NCBI RefSeq assembly: GCF_013277515.1
Contig: NZ_VMNB01000003.1
Coordinates: 78,437-142,436, forward strand
Length of the DNA: 64,000 nucleotides
DNA from: Streptococcus sp. k-402
Lineage (GTDB): Bacteria > Bacillota > Bacilli > Lactobacillales > Streptococcaceae
Direction: 5' to 3'
How positions within the stretch are numbered: the first letter of the stretch is position 1; the number at the start of each line of letters is the position of its first letter. The translations under genes and the position numbers were made by a program. The notes beneath the pieces are model-generated. The model made no database searches and was not told the DNA's origin. It saw only the letters and a program-made list of their open reading frames with translations. Positions 55,626-64,000 of this stretch are shown here, in pieces.

Positions 55626-55631
55626 TGTATT

Positions 55632-57728
55632 TCAGGAAGTGGACGGATGACTTGGCAACCAGCTGAGGGTGAAGGTCAGTTGCTCAGCTTTCAAGAGGTC
55701 TCGGTGTTGAATGCTAGATACGGGCACCTTATCCAGTCGGCACTCTTTGACAAAGTTAAAATGGCTGTGGTTTTGCTCAGTATGAATATCTAGCCATTTA
55801 TTTTCTTTAGCTAGGTAGATACGGAGGTGGTCAAAGAGAGGAATTCCGAGGTCATAGCTTGGTTTGCCTGGACAGGTCGGATAAAATCCGAGGGCCGACC
55901 AGATGTACCAGGCCGAGAGACTACCATTGTCTTCATCGCCAGGATAGGCTTGCCAGCTTGGGTGAAAAGCTTTCTGACGGAGCGTCTTGATAAGAAGGGC
56001 AGTGTAGTCAGGGTAGTTGCTGTAACGGAAGAGATAAGGAATGTGGAAGCTCGGCTGGTTGGAAATGGCGAGTTGCCCAAAAGGAGCAGTAGCCATCTCG
56101 CTCATTTCGTGAATCTCGTAACCATAGCCTATTGTCTCAAAGAGGGGAGCCTCCTGACAGGTTTTCAAAAGATAGTTGCTGAAGGCTTCTTTTCCACCCA
56201 TAAGTTGGCTTAAGTCTGGGATGTCGTGGAGAACGCCTAAAGTTGCTTGGATGGCTGAACATTCGGCATAATCACGTCCCCAACTATAAGGAGAGAAGTC
56301 AGGGCGGAAGTTGCCTCGATTGTCTCGCGCTCGCATATAACCTGTCTCAGCATCAAATAGATGGCGGTAATTTTGTGACGCAGTTCTATAAGTTTCTGCG
56401 ATGTTTGTTTTTCCGAGTTTTTCGGCACAGCTGGCGATACAAAAGTCACTATAGGCATAGTCTAGAGTATGGCTGACGCTTTCGTGGTGGTCAGTAGAGA
56501 GGTAGCCTAGTTCTTGGTATTGGGTTAGTCCGTGGCGACCATTGATGCCGAGAGGGTCAGATTTGCTGGCTGTTTCAAGCATGGCTTGGAGGAGTTCTGC
56601 TTCCAAGTCGGGAGCCATGTTCTTGCAGGCGCTATCTGCGATAATGCCATCTAGCAGGGTACCTGGCATCATGCCACGTTCATCTGGGGCCAGCCATTTT
56701 GGAAGGAATCCAGTATCGCGGTAGCTATTGAGAAAACCTTCTAAAAAGAGACGATAGTGTTCCGGTATGACAAGGGCAAAGAGGGGGAATGTGGTACGGA
56801 AGGTATCCCAGAAACCATTGTTGCTAAAGAGGACACCGGGCTTGACAGAACCAGTAGCCAGATCTATGTGGCTGGCTTGCCCTGATTCATTAACCTCATA
56901 AAAAGTCTGTGGGAAGAGGAAGAGTCTGTAAAGGCAGTGATCAAAGAAGGTTCGGTCAGCCTCTCCTGTCTCGATAACGTCAAAACGATGGAGGAGATTT
57001 TCCCAGTTCGCTTGTGCATTTTCTTTACAGCTATCAAAGTTCTTTTGAGGTAGATTAAGCAGTGCTTGAGAAGGGGAGATGAAAGAAGTGCCTAGTTGAA
57101 TCTCTGCATGGCTATCTTCCAGGTCAATTCGCCAGTCTCCCCCTTCTTGGCTGACAGCAAGAATATCCGTATTCATTTGCATGGCAGTGAATAGTTTTAG
57201 CGGATTTTTGTTAGTCTCAGTTTTTCCTTCTTGTCGCAGGGCGAGAGTTCGCTTATCTACTTGTTCTACTGTCAGTTCATCTGCTGCGTGAAGATAGAGG
57301 GAGAGGGCTTTGCCTTGCTTTTGCTTCAAACGAATAGAAGCACCGTAGCAAGTCGGTGTAAGCTGGCTTTCAATCTGATAGCGCAGGGAGAAAATTTTCA
57401 GATAATGAGGTTGGAAAGAGGCCTTATCTATGTCATAGGAAGATTGGCGGTGAAAGAGGCTGTCTCCACCCAGTTGACCGGTGACAGGTGTCAGAAGGAG
57501 CCAAGAGTAGTCCCCAATCCAAGGACTTGGTTGATGGGTCAATCGAATCCCCTGAAAGATAGGCAGATGTGGATCAAAAAACCAAGAGCTCTCCTGGTCA
57601 CTGGTCTGGGGCACAAAGTAATTCATCCCAAAAGGAAGGCCTGTGTATGGCAGGGTATTTCCCCGAGAAAAGGCATGCTTGCTGGCAGTTCCAAAGCGGG
57701 TATCGATGCTTTCAAGTAGTGGTTTCAT
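55632..57728 (-). CDS. GH92 alpha-mannosidase (likely exo-alpha-1,2)
   Basis: A 698-residue calcium-dependent inverting mannosidase that trims alpha-1,2-mannose from high-mannose N-glycans. Family features include IDTRFGTASKHAFSRGNTLPYTGLPFG at the start, FSNNGFWDTFRTTFPL, GFLPKWLAPDERGMMPG, HHESVSHTLDYAYSDFCIA and GDEDNGSLSAWYIWSALGFYP. No signal peptide is evident. It is divergent from the GH125 gene, as in pneumococcus. The start follows AAAGGAAAGACT. Confidence 0.92.
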   Translation of the reverse strand: MKPLLESIDTRFGTASKHAFSRGNTLPYTGLPFGMNYFVPQTSDQESSWFFDPHLPIFQGIRLTHQPSPWIGDYSWLLLTPVTGQLGGDSLFHRQSSYDIDKASFQPHYLKIFSLRYQIESQLTPTCYGASIRLKQKQGKALSLYLHAADELTVEQVDKRTLALRQEGKTETNKNPLKLFTAMQMNTDILAVSQEGGDWRIDLEDSHAEIQLGTSFISPSQALLNLPQKNFDSCKENAQANWENLLHRFDVIETGEADRTFFDHCLYRLFLFPQTFYEVNESGQASHIDLATGSVKPGVLFSNNGFWDTFRTTFPLFALVIPEHYRLFLEGFLNSYRDTGFLPKWLAPDERGMMPGTLLDGIIADSACKNMAPDLEAELLQAMLETASKSDPLGINGRHGLTQYQELGYLSTDHHESVSHTLDYAYSDFCIASCAEKLGKTNIAETYRTASQNYRHLFDAETGYMRARDNRGNFRPDFSPYSWGRDYAECSAIQATLGVLHDIPDLSQLMGGKEAFSNYLLKTCQEAPLFETIGYGYEIHEMSEMATAPFGQLAISNQPSFHIPYLFRYSNYPDYTALLIKTLRQKAFHPSWQAYPGDEDNGSLSAWYIWSALGFYPTCPGKPSYDLGIPLFDHLRIYLAKENKWLDIHTEQNHSHFNFVKECRLDKVPVSSIQHRDLLKAEQLTFTLSWLPSHPSTS

Positions 57729-57754
57729 AGTCTTTCCTTTAGCTGTTTTTCTAC

Positions 57755-57863
57755 ATTATATCAGAAAAATAGGGCCTTTAGAAAAGGAGTTTCAAAGATA
57801 ACTATTTTGTAGAAAAATGACTATCATTTGTGTATGTATTTTCTGTCTCAAAAGCTATATACT
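57755..57863. promoter_or_regulatory. Divergent promoters between GH92 and GH125 genes
   Basis: Minus strand: TGATATAAT (TATAAT 57755-57760), an extended -10 for GH92. Plus strand: TATACT at 57858-57863 for GH125 with no clear -35. I found no convincing cre site here. Confidence 0.45.
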
Positions 57864-57898
57864 GAAAATGAAACTTGTTTGAAAGAGGATACTGCACG

Positions 57899-59179
57899 AT
57901 GATTTATTCAAAAGAAATTGTTAGAGAATGGCTAGATAAAGTGGCAGAGCGGGCTAAGGACCATCCAGAGTGGGTGGATGTCTTTGAGCGTTGCTACACC
58001 GACACCTTGGACAATACGGTTGCAATTCTAGAAGATGGTTCAACCTTTGTACTCACTGGTGATATTCCTGCTATGTGGCTTCGAGATTCGACAGCCCAAC
58101 TCAGACCCTACCTGCATGTGGCTAAAAGAGATTCCCTCCTGCGTCAGACCATTGCAGGTTTGGTCAAACGTCAGATGACCTTGGTACTCAAGGATCCTTA
58201 TGCCAATTCCTTTAACATTGAGGAAAACTGGAAGGGGCACCATGAGACTGACCATACCGACCTTAACGGCTGGATTTGGGAACGCAAGTACGAGGTAGAC
58301 TCGCTTTGCTATCCTTTGCAGTTGGCTTATCTCCTCTGGAAAGAGACTGGCGAGATTAGCCAGTTTGATGAGACTTTTGTCGCAGCGACTAAGGAAATTC
58401 TCCATCTTTGGACGGTGGAACAAGACCACAAGAACTCTCCTTATCGTTTTGTCCGAGATACGGACCGCAAGGAAGATACCTTGGTAAATGATGGCTTTGG
58501 CCCTGATTTTGCAGTGACAGGCATGACTTGGTCAGCTTTTCGTCCGAGCGATGACTGCTGCCAGTATAGTTACTTGATTCCGTCAAATATGTTTGCTGTA
58601 GTAGTCTTGGGTTATGTGCAAGAAATCTTTGCAGCATTAAACCTAGCTGATAGCCAGAGAATTATTGCTGATGCCAAGCGCCTCCAGTCTGAAATCCAAG
58701 AAGGAATTGAAAACTACGCCTACACAAGCAACAGCAAGGGCGAAAAGATTTATGCCTTTGAAGTGGATGGTCTAGGAAATGCCAGCATCATGGATGATCC
58801 AAACGTACCAAGTTTGTTGGCTGCACCTTATCTGGGCTACTGTTCGGTCGATGATGAAGTTTATCAAGCAACTCGTCGTACCATTCTGAGCCCTGAAAAT
58901 CCATACTTCTACCAAGGAGAATACGCTAGCGGTCTCGGAAGTTCTCATACCTTCTATCGCTATATCTGGCCCATCGCCCTTTCTATCCAAGGATTGACAA
59001 CAAGTGATAAGGCAGAGAAGAAATTCTTGCTGGATCAGCTGGTTGCTTGTGATGGAGGTACAGGTGTCATGCACGAAAGCTTCCACGTGGACGACCCAAC
59101 TCTCTATTCTCGTGAATGGTTCTCTTGGGCCAACATGATGTTCTGTGAATTGGTCTTGGATTACTTGGATATTCGCTAA
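57899..59179 (+). CDS. GH125 exo-alpha-1,6-mannosidase
   Basis: A 426-residue inverting mannosidase, the length of the pneumococcal enzyme. Conserved parts include DIPAMWLRDSTAQLRPYL, DHTDLNGWIWERKYEVDSLCYPLQL, RPSDDCCQYSYLIPSNMFA (acidic pair at 218-219), and the glutamate at 393 in MHESFHVDDP. I chose ATG 57899 after GAAAGAGGAT. It acts inside the cell or at the surface on N-glycan core mannose; no signal is visible. It is first in a run with GH38, ROK and GH20. Confidence 0.93.
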   Translation: MIYSKEIVREWLDKVAERAKDHPEWVDVFERCYTDTLDNTVAILEDGSTFVLTGDIPAMWLRDSTAQLRPYLHVAKRDSLLRQTIAGLVKRQMTLVLKDPYANSFNIEENWKGHHETDHTDLNGWIWERKYEVDSLCYPLQLAYLLWKETGEISQFDETFVAATKEILHLWTVEQDHKNSPYRFVRDTDRKEDTLVNDGFGPDFAVTGMTWSAFRPSDDCCQYSYLIPSNMFAVVVLGYVQEIFAALNLADSQRIIADAKRLQSEIQEGIENYAYTSNSKGEKIYAFEVDGLGNASIMDDPNVPSLLAAPYLGYCSVDDEVYQATRRTILSPENPYFYQGEYASGLGSSHTFYRYIWPIALSIQGLTTSDKAEKKFLLDQLVACDGGTGVMHESFHVDDPTLYSREWFSWANMMFCELVLDYLDIR

Positions 59180-59195
59180 GGAGCACGCTTTAGCG
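59174..59195 (+). other. Intercistronic hairpin covering the GH125 stop codon
   Basis: CGCTAAGG, loop AGCACG, CTTTAGCG (8 bp, one G-U) contains the TAA stop. No U-run follows, so an mRNA stability or processing role is more likely than termination. Confidence 0.45.
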
Positions 59196-59270
59196 CAACT
59201 GATTCTTGGAAAGAATCACAAATTTACATTTAAAACGTTAAAATTTAAATTTAGAATGAGGTTTTACTTC

Positions 59271-61916
59271 ATGGAAAATGTTGTTGTACATATTATCTCA
59301 CATAGTCACTGGGATCGTGAGTGGTACTTGCCTTTTGAAAGCCACCGTATGCAGTTGGTGGAATTGTTTGACAATCTTTTTGATCTCTTTGAAAATGATC
59401 CTGAGTTCAAGAGTTTCCATTTAGATGGACAAACTATTGTCCTTGATGACTACTTGGAGATTCGTCCTGAAAATCGCGACAAAGTCCAACGGTACATTGA
59501 CAAAGGAAAATTGAAAATTGGTCCTTTTTACATCTTGCAAGATGACTACTTGATTTCAAGTGAAGCCAATGTCCGTAATACATTGATTGGTCAAGCAGAA
59601 TGTGCAAAATGGGGCAAATCAACCCAGATTGGTTACTTCCCAGATACCTTTGGAAATATGGGGCAAGCACCTCAAATCCTTCAAAAATCAGGGATTCACG
59701 TAGCAGCCTTTGGGCGTGGTGTGAAGCCGATTGGATTTGACAACCAAGTCCTCGAAGATGAGCAGTTTACTTCCCAGTTTTCAGAAATGTACTGGCAGGG
59801 TGCGGACGGAAGTCGTGTCCTCGGTATCCTCTTTGCCAACTGGTACAGTAATGGGAATGAAATTCCAGTTGATAAAGATGAGGCCTTGACCTTCTGGAAA
59901 CAAAAATTGTCAGATGTGCGTGCCTATGCTTCGACCAACCAATGGTTGATGATGAACGGATGTGACCACCAGCCTGTGCAGAAAAATCTGAGCGAAGCTA
60001 TTCGTGTGGCAAATGAACTCTTCCCAGATGTAACCTTTGTTCATAGTTCTTTTGATGAATATGTTCAAGCCGTGGGAAGTGCCCTACCAGAGCAATTATC
60101 AACGGTTACAGGTGAATTGACCAGTCAGGAAACAGATGGTTGGTACACACTTGCCAACACTTCTTCATCCCGTATTTACCTCAAACAAGCCTTCCAAGAA
60201 AACAGTAATTTGCTGGAGCAAGTTGTAGAACCCTTGACGATTATCACTGGTGGTCATAACCACAAGGACCAGTTGACCTATGCTTGGAAAACTCTTTTGC
60301 AGAACGCGCCCCATGATAGCATCTGTGGCTGTAGCGTGGACGAAGTTCACCGAGAGATGGAAACTCGTTTTGCCAAGGTCAACCAAGTAGGAAACTTTGT
60401 TAAGAGCAATCTTCTTAACGAATGGAAGGGTAAAATCGCTACGTCTAAGGCTCAAAGTGATTATCTCTTTACTGTCATTAACACAGGTTTGCATGATAAG
60501 GTTGATACTGTCAGCACAGTGATTGATGTTGCGACTTGTGATTTCAAGGAATTGCACCCAACAGAAGGATACAAGAAGATGGCTGCTCTTATCTTGCCAA
60601 GCTACCGTGTGGAGGACTTGGATGGGCGTCCTGTAGAGGCTAAAATCGAAGACCTCGGAGCTAATTTTGAGTACGATTTACCAAAAGATAAGTTCCGCCA
60701 AGCTCGTATTGCTCGTCAAGTGCGCGTGACCATTCCAGTTCACCTAGCGCCACTTTCTTGGACAACTTTCCAATTGCTGGAAGGAGAACAAGAACACCGT
60801 GAGGGTATTTACCAAAACGGAGTGATTGATACACCATTCGTAACGGTGAGTGTGGATGACAACATCACAGTTTATGACAAGACAACTCACGAAGCCTACG
60901 AAGATTTTATCCGCTTTGAAGATCGTGGGGACATCGGAAACGAGTATATCTATTTCCAACCAAAAGGAACAGAGCCAATCTATGCAGAATTAAAGGGCTA
61001 CGAGGTCTTGGAAAACACAGCTCGCTACGCTAAGATTTTGCTCAAACATGAATTGACCGTGCCTGTCAGTGCAGATGAAAAGCTAGAAGAAGAGCAAAAA
61101 GGCATCATCGAGTTTATGAAGCGTGAAGCTGGACGTTCAGAAGAATTGACAAGCATTCCTCTTGAAACTGAGATGACTATCTTCGTTGATAATCCACAAA
61201 TCCGTTGCAAGACTCGCTTTACCAACACTGCCAAAGATCATCGTATCCGTCTCTTGGTCAAGACTCACAACATGCGTCCAAGCAATGATTCTGAAAGCAT
61301 CTATGAGGTGGTGACACGACCAAACAAACCAGCTGCTTCATGGGAAAATCCTGAAAATCCTCAACACCAACAAGCCTTTGTTAGTCTGTATGACGATGAA
61401 AAAGGTGTGACTGTATCCAACAAGGGATTGAATGAATACGAAATCCTTGGAGACGACACCATTGCAGTGACTATTTTGCGTGCATCAGGTGAGCTAGGTG
61501 ACTGGGGCTACTTCCCAACACCAGAAGCACAATGCTTACGTGAGTTTGAAGTTGAGTTTGCGCTTGAGTGCCACCAAGCCCAAGAACGCTTCTCAGCCTA
61601 TCGTCGTGCTAAAGCCTTGCAGACACCGTTTACCAGCCTTCAGCTTGCTAAACAAGAAGGAAGCGTGGCTGCGACTGGTAGCCTCTTGAGTCATGCGGCC
61701 CTCAGCTTACCGCAAATCTGTCCAACAGCCTTTAAGGTAGCTGAAAATGAAGAAGGCTATGTCCTTCGTTACTACAATATGTGTAGTGAAAATGTATGTG
61801 TACCGGAAAGTCAACATCTCTTCCTTGACCTACTTGAACGACCATATCCAGTTCATTCAGGACTATTGGCTCCACAAGAAATTCGTACAGAATTGATTAA
61901 AAAAGAAGAAATCTAA
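59271..61916 (+). CDS. GH38 alpha-mannosidase
   Basis: An 881-residue zinc-dependent retaining mannosidase. ISHSHWDREWYLPFE holds the first zinc ligands. GYFPDTFGNMGQAPQIL carries the nucleophile aspartate. LFANWYSNGNEIP and NAPHDSICGCSVDEVHREM complete the active site. I chose ATG 59271, where the family N-terminus begins; the frame is open back into the GH125 gene. It probably finishes the mannose trimming begun by GH92 and GH125. Confidence 0.93.
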   Translation: MENVVVHIISHSHWDREWYLPFESHRMQLVELFDNLFDLFENDPEFKSFHLDGQTIVLDDYLEIRPENRDKVQRYIDKGKLKIGPFYILQDDYLISSEANVRNTLIGQAECAKWGKSTQIGYFPDTFGNMGQAPQILQKSGIHVAAFGRGVKPIGFDNQVLEDEQFTSQFSEMYWQGADGSRVLGILFANWYSNGNEIPVDKDEALTFWKQKLSDVRAYASTNQWLMMNGCDHQPVQKNLSEAIRVANELFPDVTFVHSSFDEYVQAVGSALPEQLSTVTGELTSQETDGWYTLANTSSSRIYLKQAFQENSNLLEQVVEPLTIITGGHNHKDQLTYAWKTLLQNAPHDSICGCSVDEVHREMETRFAKVNQVGNFVKSNLLNEWKGKIATSKAQSDYLFTVINTGLHDKVDTVSTVIDVATCDFKELHPTEGYKKMAALILPSYRVEDLDGRPVEAKIEDLGANFEYDLPKDKFRQARIARQVRVTIPVHLAPLSWTTFQLLEGEQEHREGIYQNGVIDTPFVTVSVDDNITVYDKTTHEAYEDFIRFEDRGDIGNEYIYFQPKGTEPIYAELKGYEVLENTARYAKILLKHELTVPVSADEKLEEEQKGIIEFMKREAGRSEELTSIPLETEMTIFVDNPQIRCKTRFTNTAKDHRIRLLVKTHNMRPSNDSESIYEVVTRPNKPAASWENPENPQHQQAFVSLYDDEKGVTVSNKGLNEYEILGDDTIAVTILRASGELGDWGYFPTPEAQCLREFEVEFALECHQAQERFSAYRRAKALQTPFTSLQLAKQEGSVAATGSLLSHAALSLPQICPTAFKVAENEEGYVLRYYNMCSENVCVPESQHLFLDLLERPYPVHSGLLAPQEIRTELIKKEEI

Positions 61917-61945
61917 TTTCAAAAAGTAAACATAAAAAGAAAGGA

Positions 61946-61987
61946 GGGGCAAAAAGGTAAGAATTAACTGCTGCTTTGCCCCTTTTT
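61946..61987 (+). terminator. Terminator-like hairpin between GH38 and ROK genes
   Basis: GGGGCAAA, 21-nt loop, TTTGCCCC, TTTTT, ending 11 nt before the ROK start. It may limit or regulate read-through. Confidence 0.65.
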
Positions 61988-61998
61988 ATGGTAAAAAA

Positions 61999-62868
61999 AT
62001 GACCATTGCAACGATTGATATCGGAGGGACTGGGATTAAGTTTGCAAGTCTGACTCCTGATGGGAAAATATTGGATAAGACAAGCATTCCAACGCCTGAA
62101 AGTTTGGAGGATTTACTATCTTGGTTAGACCAGCGCTTGTCAGAGCAGGATTACAGCGGGATTGCTATGAGCGTTCCGGGCGCGGTCAATCAAGAGACAG
62201 GTGTGATTGATGGCTTCAGTGCGGTGCCCTACATTCACGGATTTTCTTGGTATGAGGCGCTTAGCTCTTATCAGATTCCTGTCCATCTGGAAAATGATGC
62301 CAACTGCGTTGGACTCAGTGAACTACTAGCTCATCCAGAACTTGAAAATGCAGCCTGTGTCGTGATTGGGACAGGGATTGGCGGAGCCATGATTATCAAT
62401 GGTAGACTTCATCGAGGTCGCCACGGCTTGGGTGGAGAATTTGGCTATATGACAACTCTTGCCCCTGCTGAAAAGCTCAACAACTGGTCGCAACTAGCGT
62501 CAACTGGCAATATGGTGAGATACGTGATTGAAAAATCTGGTCAGACTGATTGGGACGGCCGCAAGATTTACCAAGAAGCCGCAGCTGGAAATGTTCTTTG
62601 TCAAGAAGCCATTGAGCGCATGAACCGCAATCTGGCGCAAGGTTTGCTTAATATCCAGTATCTGATTGATCCAGATGTCATCAGTCTGGGAGGTTCTATC
62701 AGTCAAAATCCAGATTTCATCCAAGGTGTCAAGAAGTCTGTTGATAACTTTGTCGATGCCTACGAAGAATATACGGTCGCACCTCTTATCCAAGCCTGCA
62801 CCTATCATGCAGATGCTAATCTCTACGGTGCCCTTGTCAACTGGCTACAGGAGGAAAATCAATGGTAA
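61999..62868 (+). CDS. ROK-family sugar kinase
   Basis: A 289-residue ROK kinase. The ATP motif [12 protein letters not shown] is at the N-terminus, then [11 protein letters not shown] (catalytic aspartate), [19 protein letters not shown] and [10 protein letters not shown]. The usual ROK zinc cluster (CxCGxxGC) and an N-terminal DNA-binding domain are absent, so it is a kinase, not a repressor. Its substrate is likely a sugar released by the neighbouring glycosidases (mannose or N-acetylhexosamine). No clear ribosome site precedes the ATG. It overlaps the GH20 gene by 7 nt. Confidence 0.85.
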   Translation: MTIATIDIGGTGIKFASLTPDGKILDKTSIPTPESLEDLLSWLDQRLSEQDYSGIAMSVPGAVNQETGVIDGFSAVPYIHGFSWYEALSSYQIPVHLENDANCVGLSELLAHPELENAACVVIGTGIGGAMIINGRLHRGRHGLGGEFGYMTTLAPAEKLNNWSQLASTGNMVRYVIEKSGQTDWDGRKIYQEAAAGNVLCQEAIERMNRNLAQGLLNIQYLIDPDVISLGGSISQNPDFIQGVKKSVDNFVDAYEEYTVAPLIQACTYHADANLYGALVNWLQEENQW

Positions 62869-64000
62869 TTTTTACAGGACTTAGTTCCAAACAAACGCAA
62901 GCTATTGAGGTTTTAAAAGGTCACATTTCTCTACCAGATGTAGAGGTAGCAGTCGCTCAGTCTGACCAAGCCTCTATCTCTATCAAGGGTGAGGGTGGCC
63001 ACTATCAACTAACTTACCGCAGACCCCACCAACTTTATCGTGCCTTGTCCTTGTTGGTAACAGCTCTAGCAGAAGGTGACAAAGTAGAGATTGAGGAGCA
63101 GGCAGCTTATGAAGAGTTGGCCTACATGGCAGACTGTTCTCGAAATGCGGTGCTGAATGTGGCTTCTGCCAAGCAGATGATTGAGGTCTTGGCTCTCATG
63201 GGCTACTCAACCTTTGAGCTTTACATGGAAGATACCTACCAGATTGAGGGACAACCTTACTTTGGTTATTTCCGTGGTGCCTACTCGGCTGAGGAGTTGC
63301 AGGAGATCGAAGCCTATGCCCAGCAGTTTGACATGACCTTTGTGCCCTGCATCCAGACTTTGGCCCACTTGTCAGCCTTCGTCAAATGGGGTGTCAAAGA
63401 AGTGCAGGAGCTCCGTGATGTGGAGGATATTCTTCTCATTGGTGAAGAAAAGGTTTATGACCTGATTGATGGCATGTTTGCTACTCTATCTAAACTACAA
63501 ACTCGCAAGGTCAATATCGGGATGGACGAAGCCCACTTGGTTGGCTTGGGACGTTACTTGATATTGAATGGTGTTGTGGATCGTAGTCTCCTCATGTGCC
63601 AACACTTGGAGCGCGTGCTGGATATTGCTGACAAATATGGTTTTCACTGCCAGATGTGGAGCGATATGTTCTTTAAACTTATGTCAGCGGATGGCCAGTA
63701 CGACCGTGATGTGGAAATTCCAGAGGAAACGCGTGTCTACCTAGACCGCCTCAAAGACCGTGTGACCTTAGTTTACTGGGATTATTATCAGGATAGCGAG
63801 GAAAAATATAATCGCAATTTCCGCAATCATCATAAGATTAGTCGTGACCTTGCATTTGCAGGGGGAGCTTGGAAGTGGATTGGCTTTACACCTCACAACC
63901 ATTTTAGCCGTCTAGTGGCTATCGAGGCAAATAAAGCCTGCCGTGCCAATCAGATTAAAGAAGTCATCGTGACGGGTTGGGGGGACAATGGTGGTGAAAC
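62862..64000 (+). CDS. GH20 beta-N-acetylhexosaminidase (partial, runs off the window)
   Basis: At least 379 codons are open to the window edge. The start ATG 62862 follows CAGGAGGAAAATCA inside the end of the ROK gene. An N-terminal GH20b-like domain is followed by the barrel, with [35 protein letters not shown] and the catalytic pair in [15 protein letters not shown], then [11 protein letters not shown]. No signal peptide, so it is the intracellular type (like pneumococcal GH20C), not the surface enzyme StrH. It should remove terminal hexosamine from imported glycans. Confidence 0.88.
   Translation, partial: MVIFTGLSSKQTQAIEVLKGHISLPDVEVAVAQSDQASISIKGEGGHYQLTYRRPHQLYRALSLLVTALAEGDKVEIEEQAAYEELAYMADCSRNAVLNVASAKQMIEVLALMGYSTFELYMEDTYQIEGQPYFGYFRGAYSAEELQEIEAYAQQFDMTFVPCIQTLAHLSAFVKWGVKEVQELRDVEDILLIGEEKVYDLIDGMFATLSKLQTRKVNIGMDEAHLVGLGRYLILNGVVDRSLLMCQHLERVLDIADKYGFHCQMWSDMFFKLMSADGQYDRDVEIPEETRVYLDRLKDRVTLVYWDYYQDSEEKYNRNFRNHHKISRDLAFAGGAWKWIGFTPHNHFSRLVAIEANKACRANQIKEVIVTGWGDNGGE

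Overview
The window is low-GC Firmicute chromosome from a mitis-group Streptococcus (S. pneumoniae, S. mitis or S. pseudopneumoniae; the species cannot be fixed from the sequence alone). The grounds are BOX intergenic repeats, the adcRCBA zinc operon lying next to a pneumococcal type-1 fucose operon, a GH92/GH125/GH38/ROK/GH20 host-glycan cluster, and several large surface proteins with YSIRK-type signals and LPxTG anchors.

Layout. 1-9016 is a surface-glycan cassette: the end of a BOX element, a two-domain (GT52-like plus GT2) glycosyltransferase, a second glycosyltransferase, a 1656-residue MucBP-repeat LPNTG adhesin and a broken CMP-sugar synthetase. 9107-12707 is the zinc uptake operon adcR-adcC-adcB-adcA with an AdcR-box-like site at its promoter. 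12720-14050 has no large gene but holds a small-RNA island: three antitoxin-type RNAs, one intact and one frameshifted Fst-family toxin, and an unidentified structured RNA. 14150-15007 is a lipoprotein acid phosphatase. 15549-30185 is the fucose regulon: a DeoR-type repressor facing fucK, fucA, fucU, a mannose-family PTS (IIA, IIB, IIC, IID), a GH95 fucosidase, a secreted GH98 endo-galactosidase with three CBM47 lectin modules, fucI, and fucO with its own cre-controlled promoter. 30317-31216 is an SPFH protein. 31419-36452 is an M26 zinc metalloprotease. 36690-42168 is a pair of apparently intracellular glycosidases (GH2 and GH29). 42269-43536 is an Rpn nuclease gene followed by a partial copy of its own 3' end. 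44242-55518 encodes a 3758-residue LPNTG protein dominated by 28 repeats. 55632-64000 is a mannose/N-glycan cluster (GH92, GH125, GH38, ROK, GH20).

How it fits together. GH98 cuts fucosylated histo-blood-group glycans at the cell surface. Its product should enter through the PTS and be defucosylated inside by GH95. GH29 and GH2 could process related fucosylated galactosides, and fucI, fucK, fucA and fucO catabolise fucose. GH92, GH125 and GH38 trim mannose from N-glycans and GH20 removes hexosamine. Three transcription units (fucK, fucO, GH2) share one promoter design, TTGAAA-17 nt-TATAAT or TATAGT with a cre-like site at or next to the -35, which points to CcpA control. The two LPxTG proteins and the metalloprotease provide attachment and host-protein cleavage.

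The least ordinary parts are the duplicated Fst type I toxin-antitoxin loci with one dead toxin and an orphan antitoxin, the adhesin cassette with a sialyltransferase-like domain and a dead CMP-sugar synthetase, the Rpn gene with a possible internal start, and the 28-repeat adhesin with its structured leader.
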